The position numbers and the translations under genes were made by a program. Positions 23,996 through 32,155 of a stretch of 34,101 nucleotides of DNA are shown here, in pieces. Location: positions 1-34,101 of the forward strand of contig JAJDXW010000097.1 in the NCBI GenBank assembly GCA_022823045.1. The letters run 5' to 3'. The notes under the pieces are model-generated. The model worked only from the letters and a program-made list of their open reading frames with translations, did not search any database and was not told where the DNA came from. Every line of letters starts with the position of its first letter. Positions within the stretch are counted from its first letter, which is position 1. This DNA comes from Gammaproteobacteria bacterium (lineage in GTDB: Bacteria > Pseudomonadota > Gammaproteobacteria > HK1).

Positions 23996-25162
23996 ATGCT
24001 GTGCCACGAATTCGAGACCCTCGAGCAGAACGGGATCACCTCCGTCGCGCTTCCGCGGATCGCGGACCCCTCGGTCATTCCCCTCTGGTTCGGGGAAGGC
24101 GACACGGTCACCCCGGAGTTCATCCGGGACGCGGCGAAGCGGGCGCTCGACGAGGGTCGCACCTTCTACGATCATCCGGCCGGACGGGCGGACCTGCGCG
24201 AGGCGATCAAGGCCTACCTCGATCGGCTCTACGGCATCGACCTCGCGGTTGGGCGCATCGTCGTTCCCGGCTCGACCATGCTCGGCATCTACATGGCGGC
24301 CCGGATGTCGCTCGGCGCGGGCGGCCACGGGATCATCGTGTGTCCCGCGTGGCCGAACATCGACCGCTCGTTCCAGATGACGGGGGGAAGCTTCGACTTC
24401 GTCCGCCAGCGGCTCGAGCCCGGGGGATGGCGACTCGAGCTCGACGACGTGTTCGAAGCGGTGAGGCCGGACACCACGACCGTCTTCGTCAACAGCCCGT
24501 CCAACCCGACGGGCTGGGTGATGCCGAGCGAGGAGCAGCGCCGCCTGCTCGACTTCTGCCGGGAGCGGGGCATCACGCTCATCGCGGACGAGGTCTACCA
24601 CCGGAACGTGTTCGAGGGAGAGGTCGCCCCCTCGTTCCTCACCGTCGCCGCCCCGGAAGACCCCGTCATCATCGTCAACGGATTTTCGAAAGCGTACGCG
24701 ATGACCGGCTGGCGGCTCGGCTGGATGGTCGCTCCGGCGGGCTTCGAGGAGCAGATGGATGCCTACTCGGAGTGCTGCAACACCGGCGCGCCCAACTTCA
24801 TTCAGAGCGCAGGGATAGCGGCCCTTGCGGGCGGAGAGTCGTTCGTGCGGGAGATGCGCGAGCGCTACCGCGCCGGGCGCGCGGCGGTGATGGAGATCCT
24901 CGCCCCCCACCCCCGCGTCGAGCTCGCCGAGCCGGTCGGCGCCTTCTACGCCTTCCCGCGGGTTCGCGGCCTCCGGAACAGCCTCGACTTCGCACAGGGT
25001 CTGCTCGCGGAAGAGGATGTCGGGGTGGCGCCCGGCTACACCTTCGGTCCCGACAGCGAGGACCACTTCCGGATCTGCTTCGCGAAGTCCCGCGAGAACC
25101 TCGAGACGGCCCTTCACCGCATCGTGCGCTACCTCGACCGACACGACAACGACTTCGGCTGA
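23996..25162 (+). CDS. Pyridoxal-phosphate-dependent aminotransferase, class I/II
   Basis: 388 residues, standard for fold-type I aminotransferases. Substrate loop and PLP motifs: FYDHPAGRADLREAIKAYL (58-76), VPGSTMLGIYMAARM (86-100), VFVNSPSNPTGWVMP (about 163-177; conserved Asn and Pro), LIADEVYHRNVF (about 198-209; Asp and Tyr contact PLP), and VNGFSKAYAMTGWRLGW (about 227-243), with the Schiff-base lysine in SKAYAMTGWR. A C-terminal Arg in HFRICFAKSREN (about 358-369) binds the substrate carboxylate. The family covers aspartate, aromatic and N-succinyl-diaminopimelate aminotransferases; the amino donor cannot be assigned. It is divergent from the BKACE gene. BKACE pathways need a transamination or deamination step, so functional pairing is possible but inferred. 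Confidence 0.92.
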   Translation: MLCHEFETLEQNGITSVALPRIADPSVIPLWFGEGDTVTPEFIRDAAKRALDEGRTFYDHPAGRADLREAIKAYLDRLYGIDLAVGRIVVPGSTMLGIYMAARMSLGAGGHGIIVCPAWPNIDRSFQMTGGSFDFVRQRLEPGGWRLELDDVFEAVRPDTTTVFVNSPSNPTGWVMPSEEQRRLLDFCRERGITLIADEVYHRNVFEGEVAPSFLTVAAPEDPVIIVNGFSKAYAMTGWRLGWMVAPAGFEEQMDAYSECCNTGAPNFIQSAGIAALAGGESFVREMRERYRAGRAAVMEILAPHPRVELAEPVGAFYAFPRVRGLRNSLDFAQGLLAEEDVGVAPGYTFGPDSEDHFRICFAKSRENLETALHRIVRYLDRHDNDFG

Positions 25163-25271
25163 GCCGTTGCGCCGGGTTCGAGGCGCGGGTTCGGGCCGAA
25201 CCCGCTGGCCGGCGGGGATCGGCCCGGATCGCCTCCCTACCGTCGATGACTGACGTCAGTCACTCCTCTCG

Positions 25272-26444
25272 TCAGAGGCGGCAGTCGGTCCACGCGCCGC
25301 CCGCCTCGGCCGACGCCTTGGCGGCGGTGATGAAGGCGAGGCCGCGGGCGCCGTCCTCGACGGTCGGGAAGTCGAGGGCGAGGGGGTCCGCCCGCGTCCC
25401 CGTGATGCGTGCCACGACCGCCTCGGCCACGTCCGAGTAGACGTTCGCGAATGCCTGGTGGGTGCCTTCAGGATGGCCGATCGCGATGCGGCTCGCCCGC
25501 TCCGCGGCGGGCTTCAGCCCCGGCCCCCCACGGCTCAGCATCCGGCGGGGCTCTCCGAGGCGCATGTGGGTGAGCCAGGACGGATCCTCCTGGTGCCATT
25601 CGAGGCCGCCGTCCGCCCCGTGGATCCGGAACTTGAGCCCGTGCTCGGCCCCCGCAGCGGCCTGGGTGACCCACAGCACCCCGCGTGCGCCGTTCGCGTA
25701 GCGGAGGAGGACCCCCGCGGTGTCGTCGAAGCGGCGCCCGGGCACTACCGCGCTTACGTCAGCCGAGACCGCCTGCGGCTCCATGCGGGTGACCGAATGC
25801 AGCAGGTGCCATGCATGGGTGCCGATATCGCCGAGGATCGCCGACGGCCCCGAGCGCTCGGCGATGAAGCGCCAGTAGTCGGGGTCGTCGAGGTCGGGAC
25901 GCACGGCGAGCTGCGGCTGGATGTACTCGACCTGGGCGAGCCGGAGCTCCCCGATCTCGCCGTCCCCGACCATCGCCCGCGCCTGGCGGACCATGGGATA
26001 GGCGGAGTAGTTGTAGGTGGTGCAGAAGACGAGATCGCTCGCCCGCACCCGGGCGACGAGGTCCCGGGCATCCTCCAGGCGGGTGGTGAGGGGCTTGTCG
26101 CAGATGACGTCCCGGCCCGCGTCGAGCCAGCGGCAGGCGAGCGGGTAGTGGCTGTCGTTCGGGGTCATGATCGCGACCACGTCCACCCCGTCCGGCCGGG
26201 CGGTCTCGGCGGCGAGCATCTCGTCGACGTCGCCGTACGCCCGCTCCGGAGCCCAGCCGAGCGCCCGCCCCGCGGCACGCGACCGCTCGGGGTTCGATGA
26301 CAGCACCCCGCCCACCACCTCGTAGCGGTCGTCGAGACGCGCCCCGGTGCGGTGCACCTCGCCGATGACGCTTCCGGGGCCGCCTCCGAGCACCCCGAGA
26401 CGCAGTCTCCGGCCAAGCTTCTCGATGACGGGATTTGCGGTCAT
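25272..26444 (-). CDS. Gfo/Idh/MocA-family NAD(P)-dependent oxidoreductase
   Basis: 390 residues from ATG 26444 (MTANPVIEKLGRRLRLGVLG), selected because GGAGG lies six bases upstream; an ATG 14 codons earlier has none. The Rossmann domain shows LGVLGGGPGSVIGEVH near 16-31, a GxGxxG-like dinucleotide loop, then VDVVAIMTPNDSHYPLA near 87-103 and DVICDKPLTTRLEDA near 110-124, the family's (E/D)KP motif with its catalytic-site lysine. GDIGTHAWHLLHSV near 195 contains the D..(x)3H motif of the substrate domain. Family members oxidise sugars, inositols or their amino or phosphorylated forms. No transporter or sugar-kinase gene is adjacent, so the substrate is open. Confidence 0.92.
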   Translation of the reverse strand: MTANPVIEKLGRRLRLGVLGGGPGSVIGEVHRTGARLDDRYEVVGGVLSSNPERSRAAGRALGWAPERAYGDVDEMLAAETARPDGVDVVAIMTPNDSHYPLACRWLDAGRDVICDKPLTTRLEDARDLVARVRASDLVFCTTYNYSAYPMVRQARAMVGDGEIGELRLAQVEYIQPQLAVRPDLDDPDYWRFIAERSGPSAILGDIGTHAWHLLHSVTRMEPQAVSADVSAVVPGRRFDDTAGVLLRYANGARGVLWVTQAAAGAEHGLKFRIHGADGGLEWHQEDPSWLTHMRLGEPRRMLSRGGPGLKPAAERASRIAIGHPEGTHQAFANVYSDVAEAVVARITGTRADPLALDFPTVEDGARGLAFITAAKASAEAGGAWTDCRL

Positions 26445-26490
26445 GGTGCCCTCCGAAACGCCTTTCTGGTTAGTGATTGCGTACAACCCT

Positions 26491-26575
26491 CGAAATCGGG
26501 GTCAGCGTGGGGTAGCCGGTTTCTCATCCGGCTCGCTCCATCGCACCGGAAACCGGACCCCTGACCCCGATTTCG
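26491..26575. repeat. 85-bp palindromic repeat element between dddP and the oxidoreductase gene
   Basis: Perfect 15-base inverted ends (CGAAATCGGGGTCAG at 26491-26505 and its complement at 26561-26575) enclose a second inverted pair, CCGGTTTC (26516-26523) and GAAACCGG (26549-26556). No T-run follows, so it is not a classic terminator. The 'AATCGGGGTCAG' end resembles dispersed REP/MITE palindromes seen in many proteobacterial genomes; that recollection is unverified here. It lies between two minus-strand genes and would form a long hairpin in any read-through mRNA. Confidence 0.6.
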
Positions 26576-26633
26576 GCGGCGGCTGCTCGTTGGCGCAAGC
26601 GCCCGCCCGCCACCGGGACGGCGGGCTGGCCCT

Positions 26634-27971
26634 CTACCAGTCTTCCAGGGGATAGGTCGAAATGAGCTCGTGCCCGGTCTCGGTGACGAGCGCCTGCTCC
26701 TCGAGCTTGACCCCGCACGAGCCCCCTTCCGCCCCCGCGTAGACCTCGACGCTCACCATCATCCCCGGCTCGAAGACGCCGTCGTAGCCGGAGCGCTCCC
26801 AGTCCTCGGGATACTTGATGCTCGGATACTCGTCGCAGAGTCCCGTGCCGTGGGCGACGACGGAGTACCGGCCCGCCCGGTACCGTTCCGGCAGCCGGTG
26901 GCTCTTCTCGGACATCTCCGCGAACCCGAGCCCCGGACGGAGCAGCGCGAGGTTCGTCGCGATGTGCTCGCGGGCGACCTCGTTCGCCTCGCGCTGCTCG
27001 TTCGTCGGGCGCGCCTCACCGCAGATCCAGGTCCGCGAGATGTCGACGCAGTAGCCGTAGGGGCCGATGAGGTCGGTGTCGAAGGCGACGATGTCGCCCT
27101 CCCGCATCACCCGCGGCCCGCACTCCTGGAACCAGGGGTTGGTGCGCGGGCCGGAGGCGAGGAGCCGGGTCTCGATCCACTCCCCGCCCCGCTTGATGTT
27201 CTCGGCATGGAGGACTGCCCAGAGATCGTTCTCCGTCATCCCCGGACGCATCGCGCGCCGCATCTCCCGCATGGCGTTCTCGCACGAGACCATCGCGCAG
27301 CGCATGGCGTCGACCTCGTTCGCGTCCTTGACCTTGCGCGCGTGCTCGGTGATGCGCTGCCCGTGCCGGATGTCGATCCCGAGCCGGTCGAAGGCCCGCA
27401 CCCCCGCGATCTCCATCTTGTCGACGGCGAGACGCCGGTTCCCGCCGCCGTGCGTGCGCAGCAGCTCGTTGATCTCGCCCGCGAAGCGGCCCGCCATCTC
27501 GTCGGTGCGCTCGCCGGACGCGAAGTAGAAAAAGGACCCGAAGGGCCGGGCCTCGTCGACCAACGGCAGGTGGCCGGCGAGGTGAATCGCCCGCCCGAAC
27601 TCGAAGAGGACGACGGGGCCGTCGGTCGCGATGAAGCAGGCCCTTGCCGGGTTGTGGGCGATCCACACCTGCATGTTGGTCGTGTCGGTCGCGTAGCGGA
27701 CGTTGAGGGGGTCGAAGAGGAGGAGCCCCGCGCAGTCGTCGCGGCGGAGTTCGCCCCGCAGCCGTTCGAGCCGGTACTCGCGGAGGGCGGCGAGGTCCGG
27801 CACCCGCACCCCCGCCTCCTCCCACTCCCGGAAGGCGAGCGGGGTGGGGCCGATCTCGACGCGGTCATCGTCGTCGGGCGTGCCGTCCGGCCGGCGCCCC
27901 GCGCCGCTCCGCGGGGCAGCCGGTCGCCGGCCGGGATAGATCTTCGGTTCCGGAACGGACCAAGCGTTCAT
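26634..27971 (-). CDS. dddP: DddP-family dimethylsulfoniopropionate (DMSP) lyase, M24 fold
   Basis: 445 residues, the length of known DddP (about 447). The N-terminus DGTPDDDDRVEIGPTPLAF (29-47) and the block GGEWIETRLLASGPRTNPW (262-280) match what I recall of roseobacter DddP almost residue for residue. Metal ligands of characterised DddP are all present at a constant +3 offset: D298, D300, D310, H374, E409 and E424, and the catalytic Asp is D380 (in HGTGLCDEYP). DddP cleaves DMSP to dimethyl sulfide and acrylate. It belongs to the M24 peptidase fold but is not a peptidase. ATG 27971 follows a GAGGAGGGG ribosome site. No dddA/dddC, acuI or DMSP transporter gene flanks it here. It lies 460 bases from the DUF499 defence operon and is divergent from it. 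Confidence 0.9.
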   Translation of the reverse strand: MNAWSVPEPKIYPGRRPAAPRSGAGRRPDGTPDDDDRVEIGPTPLAFREWEEAGVRVPDLAALREYRLERLRGELRRDDCAGLLLFDPLNVRYATDTTNMQVWIAHNPARACFIATDGPVVLFEFGRAIHLAGHLPLVDEARPFGSFFYFASGERTDEMAGRFAGEINELLRTHGGGNRRLAVDKMEIAGVRAFDRLGIDIRHGQRITEHARKVKDANEVDAMRCAMVSCENAMREMRRAMRPGMTENDLWAVLHAENIKRGGEWIETRLLASGPRTNPWFQECGPRVMREGDIVAFDTDLIGPYGYCVDISRTWICGEARPTNEQREANEVAREHIATNLALLRPGLGFAEMSEKSHRLPERYRAGRYSVVAHGTGLCDEYPSIKYPEDWERSGYDGVFEPGMMVSVEVYAGAEGGSCGVKLEEQALVTETGHELISTYPLEDW

Positions 27972-28430
27972 CGCCCCTCCTCTCTCCGGCTGAACGCTTT
28001 CCGATTCAACGTATTACGTATCTCTGGATGGTGGTTGTGCGGACTCGGGACGTGCTTGCGAGCGTACCACCTGCGGAAGGCCGGAAACAGCCCGTCGGAC
28101 TCGGTACGGGACCAATTCATGCTCGCCGAGCCGCAGGCCCGAACGGACCGGAGGTCCCTTTACCCAAGCAGGTTCCGCGCAGACCCGAGGAAGCCTCCAC
28201 GGCTGAGACCGCGTTGGCGGAGGCGGAAGATGCACGAACGATGTACCCGACGTTGAATCCGGGTTAACCTTCGCGGTGCCGGAGGGAGGTGGTGTCCAAG
28301 TGATGGAAGGAGCGTGCCAAGGATGGTCGTGGACCCAACTGGGGAGCCGATGGGGCGGCTCTTCTCCGCCCCGGACCGACGGGCTGTGCGCCCGAGCCGG
28401 ACGGATACGCAGGGAGGGCGGCAGACCCTC
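27972..28430. other. Intergenic region between dddP and the DUF499 operon
   Basis: About 460 bases that should hold the divergent promoters of dddP and the DUF499 gene. I see no recognisable gene or clear -35/-10 pair. A loose inverted repeat, GCCTCC...GGAGGC, lies near 28195-28230. Possible alternative starts for the DUF499 gene fall here: GTG 28314 and ATG 28323, the latter with AAGGAG about ten bases upstream. If those are used, the region shrinks to about 340 bases. Confidence 0.4.
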
Positions 28431-31400
28431 GTGAAGACCATCAAGCAGGCTTGCCGGCCGCGGCCCGGCGTCTTCGACCCGACCCGCCGCGATACCGTCC
28501 TGGACCTCTCCGACTTCGTCGCCGATCGCATCGATCCGGCCGGGTTCTTCGCCGAGAACCACATCACCGAGGGCATGAAGACTCTCCTCACCGAGGGGTT
28601 CCGGCGCCTCGAAGGCAAGTCCACCCAAGGCGTGTTCAAGCTCACCCAGGCGATGGGTGGTGGCAAGACCCACAATCTGCTCGCGCTCGGCCTGCTCGCC
28701 CGGTGCCCGGAGTACCGCGCTGAAGTCATGGGCAGCTTCTACACTCCCGACGCTGGCCTCGGCCCGGTGCGGGTAGTCGCCTTCTCCGGTCGCGAGAGCG
28801 ACGCCCCGCTCGGCATCTGGGGGGCCATCGCGGAGCAACTCGGCAAGCGGGAGCAACTCGCGGACTACTACTCGCCGCTGGCCGCTCCCGGCCAGACCGC
28901 TTGGGTAAACCTGCTTCAGGGCGATCCGCTGCTCATCATGCTGGACGAGCTGCCGCCCTACCTGGTCAACGCGGCCTCCAAGACCATCGGCCACTCGGAC
29001 CTCTCGGCGGTAACGACCACCGCCCTGTCGAACCTCCTGGTCGCAATCGGGCGGGACGAGCTGTGCAACGTCTGTCTGGTGCTCTCCGACCTGAAGGCGT
29101 CCTACGGCGCCGGCGCGGCGAAGATCGCGAGCGCCCTCGAGGATCTCGAGGCCGAGACCGGCCGAAGCGCGATGAACCTCGAGCCCGTCCGCATGAACAC
29201 GGACGAGTTCTACCAGATCCTGCGAAAGCGGATATTCGATGTATTGCCGGACGAGGCGAGCATCCAGGCGGTCGCCCAAGGGTATGCGAGAGCCGTCCGC
29301 GAAGCGAAACAGATGGACGTAACGAACGCCTCGCCCGAGCAGTTCGCGGGCCGCGTCGTCGAATCCTATCCGTTCCACCCGGCCATCCGGGATCTCTACG
29401 CCAGGTTCCGGGAGAACCAGGGCTTCCAGCAGACCCGCGGCCTGATTCGCCTCATGCGCATCGTGGTGTCCCGGATCTGGGAGTCCGACCGCGACCCGTA
29501 CCTCGTCGCGGCTCACGACATCGACCTCGGCAGCCGCGAGACCCTGACCGAGATCAACCGGATCAATGCCACCCTGGACAACGCCATCGCGCACGACATC
29601 GCCTCCGGCGGCAACGCGGTGGCCGAGACCCTGGACGGCGCCGGTTCGGGCGGCGGCGAGGACGCCCAGGACGTCATGCGGCTTCTGCTGGTGGCCTCCC
29701 TCGCCAACGTCCCCAACGCGATCAAGGGGCTTACCGTCCCCGAGATCATCGGCGACCTCTGCGCGCCGGGACGCGATGTGTCACAGCTTCCGAACGGGGT
29801 CATCGCGCGCCTTGCGACCGCCGCCTGGTACCTGCACTCGACCAACGACGGGCGCCTGCATCTGCGCAACGTGCAGAACCTCGTCGCCCGGGTCACCACC
29901 ACCGCCGGTGCGTACCTGCGCGACCAGGCCACGCAGGAGCTCAAGGCGCGGCTGACCGAGATCTTCGATCCGGTCGACAGGGCGTGCTACCAGCGCCTGC
30001 AGGCGCTCCCGGCCGTCGATGACATCGACGTCGACCCGGGCCGGGTGACCCTGGTGGTGGCCGAGCCCCACCCGGCCGGCCTGCATCCGGCCCTCGTGAG
30101 CTTTTACGAGCAGCACACTTACCGCAACCGCCTCTGCTTCCTCACCGGCCAGCGCGCCTTCGACTCCCTGCTGGAGCGGGCGCGGGAGCTGAAGGCGATC
30201 AACCAGATCATCGCGGAGATGCACGCGGAGGGCGTGGCCGACGGCGACGCGCAGATGCAGCAGGCGCGCGACACCCTCCTGCCGCGCTTCCTAGCGCAGT
30301 TCCATAGCGCCGTCCGCGAGACCTTCACGACGCTCTACTACCCCACCCGGGACCGGCTCGCGCGGACGGACTTCCTGATGGAGTTCAGGGAGAACCGTTA
30401 CGACGGCGAGGAGCAGGTGCGCGCGGCCCTCGCAAGCCGGCAGAAGTACACGACCGACGTGGCGGGCGAGACCTTCCGCAAGAAGGTGGAGGCCCGGCTG
30501 TTCACCCAGCGCTCGATGTTGTGGACGGAAATCGAGCGCCGGGCCGCGACCGCGCCGGTGTGGCAGTGGCACCGCCCCGACGCGCTGGCGAGGCTGAAGG
30601 CGGACTGCATCCACCGGGACCTGTGGCGGGAGGAAGGGAGCTACGTCAACCGGGGGCCGTTCCCGAAGCCTGCGACCACCGTACGTATCCGGGAGCTCGC
30701 GCGGGACGACGACACCGGCATGGCGAGGCTGCGCCTCACCCCGGTCAACGCCGACACCCTGTACGCGGAGCTCGGCGCCCCAGCGACCCCGGCGTCCCGA
30801 AAGATCGATGGGCGCGACTACGAGACCGCGGACCTCCAGGTCTCGTTCCTGGCCGTGGACTCCACCGGCGAGCACGAGACCGGTGACTCCGTGGAGTGGC
30901 GAAACCGTATCACTCTCAAGTCCCGCGAGTACGCCGGCGGAGGAGAGCGACGGGTAGAGATCCGCTCCGCGCCTCCCGCCCCCATCCGCTACACCACCGA
31001 CGGTTCCGACCCCAATGTCGCCGGCGGCGCGTACGACGAGCCGTTCGCGGTCCCGGAGGGCACCCGCCTGGTCCTCGCGGTGGCCGCGAAGGACGGCATC
31101 GTCTCCGAGGTCCACCGGCGCGAGATCGCCGAGACGCCCGTCGAACAACCCATCGACCGGAGCCGGCCGGCGGTGTGGACACCGAACCGCGGTATTGCGT
31201 TCCGGACCACCCGCACCGCCTACGGCTTCACCGCCCGCCTGAAGAAACACCTGGCGAGCGCCCGCGACCTGCGCGTGAGCGTCGAGACCACCGATGGGGG
31301 GACGTGGAGCGAGCTCAACCTCTCCGACGACATCGCGTTGAGCGGGGAGCTCATCGAAGAGGCAGTCGAGCATCTGCGGGCGCTGATCGCCGACGGTGAG

Positions 31401-31511
31401 GTGTCCATCGAGGCCAAGCATCTTCGCTTCGAGACCGGACAGCGATTCCTGGACTACGTCGAGGAGATCAAGGCGGAATACCTGCGCAACGAGGTGGGGC
31501 AGGAGCCATGA
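28431..31511 (+). CDS. DUF499 P-loop ATPase of a defence-island system
   Basis: 1026 residues from GTG 28431, where homologous sequence appears to begin (KTIKQACRPRPGVFDPTRRDTVLDL). In-frame starts at 28314 or 28323 would add 36 to 39 poorly patterned residues and cannot be excluded. Walker A is QAMGGGKTHNLLALG (73-87), the unusual DUF499 form with Gly-rich GGGKT. Walker B is LLIMLDELPPYL (167-178). YPFHPAIRDLYARFRENQGFQQTRGLIRLMRIV near 304-336 is the family's second conserved block. Near 849-893, PIRYTTDGSDPN...GTRLVLAVAAKDG is a chitobiase/FN3-like beta-sandwich motif. DUF499 proteins recur next to DUF3780 and DUF1156 methylases in defence islands; the ATPase probably powers DNA scanning or methylation control. 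Its stop overlaps the next gene (ATGA). Confidence 0.9.
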   Translation: MKTIKQACRPRPGVFDPTRRDTVLDLSDFVADRIDPAGFFAENHITEGMKTLLTEGFRRLEGKSTQGVFKLTQAMGGGKTHNLLALGLLARCPEYRAEVMGSFYTPDAGLGPVRVVAFSGRESDAPLGIWGAIAEQLGKREQLADYYSPLAAPGQTAWVNLLQGDPLLIMLDELPPYLVNAASKTIGHSDLSAVTTTALSNLLVAIGRDELCNVCLVLSDLKASYGAGAAKIASALEDLEAETGRSAMNLEPVRMNTDEFYQILRKRIFDVLPDEASIQAVAQGYARAVREAKQMDVTNASPEQFAGRVVESYPFHPAIRDLYARFRENQGFQQTRGLIRLMRIVVSRIWESDRDPYLVAAHDIDLGSRETLTEINRINATLDNAIAHDIASGGNAVAETLDGAGSGGGEDAQDVMRLLLVASLANVPNAIKGLTVPEIIGDLCAPGRDVSQLPNGVIARLATAAWYLHSTNDGRLHLRNVQNLVARVTTTAGAYLRDQATQELKARLTEIFDPVDRACYQRLQALPAVDDIDVDPGRVTLVVAEPHPAGLHPALVSFYEQHTYRNRLCFLTGQRAFDSLLERARELKAINQIIAEMHAEGVADGDAQMQQARDTLLPRFLAQFHSAVRETFTTLYYPTRDRLARTDFLMEFRENRYDGEEQVRAALASRQKYTTDVAGETFRKKVEARLFTQRSMLWTEIERRAATAPVWQWHRPDALARLKADCIHRDLWREEGSYVNRGPFPKPATTVRIRELARDDDTGMARLRLTPVNADTLYAELGAPATPASRKIDGRDYETADLQVSFLAVDSTGEHETGDSVEWRNRITLKSREYAGGGERRVEIRSAPPAPIRYTTDGSDPNVAGGAYDEPFAVPEGTRLVLAVAAKDGIVSEVHRREIAETPVEQPIDRSRPAVWTPNRGIAFRTTRTAYGFTARLKKHLASARDLRVSVETTDGGTWSELNLSDDIALSGELIEEAVEHLRALIADGEVSIEAKHLRFETGQRFLDYVEEIKAEYLRNEVGQEP

Positions 31512-32155
31512 GCGCGCCATCCCGGCCCCGGCCGCTCGGGTTCGGCTTCGACCCCGGGGAGTCCGAGCACCACTTCGTGGTGACGGTTCCCGGCGGCCAT
31601 CGCCGAGACGTGCTGATCGCCGAGCACCTGAGCTTTGGACCGGCTTGCTCTCCCGCCTTGGGGATGGGCGTCCAGGACGCGCGATTCCGGGTGACCCTGT
31701 CACGTGCCAAGTGGGAGGCGATCGCCCATGAGGCCCGCGCCGAGCTCAACCGCCGGCTGAGGAAACAGGGCCTGCCGCCGGGGCGCTGGAAACGGGGCGA
31801 CAACCCCGTCGCCCGCCTGCTCGGCAAGGAGCTGACCCTGCTCGCCTGGGCGGTGGAGGACGCCGACCCGGCGCTCATCCCCGCCGCAATCCGAAACTGG
31901 CTCGGCCTCGCCCCGGAGGAGCGGTGGTGGCTGTTCACCATGACCAGCGCGGCGACCGGGCACGCCCTGCACGGCCGGAACAAGGGGTGGCGCAAGGCGG
32001 TGCGGTTCGCGCTCACCGAGAACCCGGTCACCGGCGACCGCGAGGAGCGGCAGGCGGAGATCTTCCGGCTGGTGGCCGCAGAAGAGAAGGCGTCTCCCGG
32101 TGGGCGGCCGGCCCGGAGCACGACCCGGCAGGCGCATGATGTCCGGTCAGCGTGA
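31508..32155 (+). CDS. DUF3780 protein of the DUF499/DUF1156 defence system
   Basis: 215 residues. It starts MSAPSRPRPLGFGFDPGESEHHFVVTVP, with the 'GFG.dp.eS.HHF.V.vP' opening that marks DUF3780, followed by RFRVTLSRAKWEAIAHEARAELNRRLRKQGL (67-97), KGNP-like GDNPVARLLGKELTLLAWAVEDADP (about 99-124), and WLGLAPEERWWLFTMTSAATGHA near 135-157 with GWRKAVRFALTENP. No catalytic motif is visible, and the family has no known biochemical activity. It is translationally coupled to both neighbours: ATGA with the ATPase, and a 20-base overlap with the methylase. It is therefore probably a fixed structural subunit. The last 25 residues are Arg/Thr-rich and likely disordered. Confidence 0.88.
   Translation: MSAPSRPRPLGFGFDPGESEHHFVVTVPGGHRRDVLIAEHLSFGPACSPALGMGVQDARFRVTLSRAKWEAIAHEARAELNRRLRKQGLPPGRWKRGDNPVARLLGKELTLLAWAVEDADPALIPAAIRNWLGLAPEERWWLFTMTSAATGHALHGRNKGWRKAVRFALTENPVTGDREERQAEIFRLVAAEEKASPGGRPARSTTRQAHDVRSA

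Noticed and set aside
25247-25262. Perfect 16-base palindrome TGACTGACGTCAGTCA in the convergent gap
   Set aside because: One such palindrome is expected by chance roughly once in 65 kb of random sequence. There is no T-run and no second copy, so it does not support a terminator or operator call.
22669-25440. A plus-strand open frame of over 900 codons crossing the MBL, BKACE, MITE-like and aminotransferase regions
   Set aside because: It runs antisense to or out of frame with recognised enzymes and crosses the repeat element. It shows no family motif.
26634-27971. Annotating the M24-fold protein as Xaa-Pro aminopeptidase or creatinase
   Set aside because: The DddP-specific blocks and all seven ligand/catalytic positions fit DddP at a constant offset, including the catalytic Asp after the HGTGLC segment.
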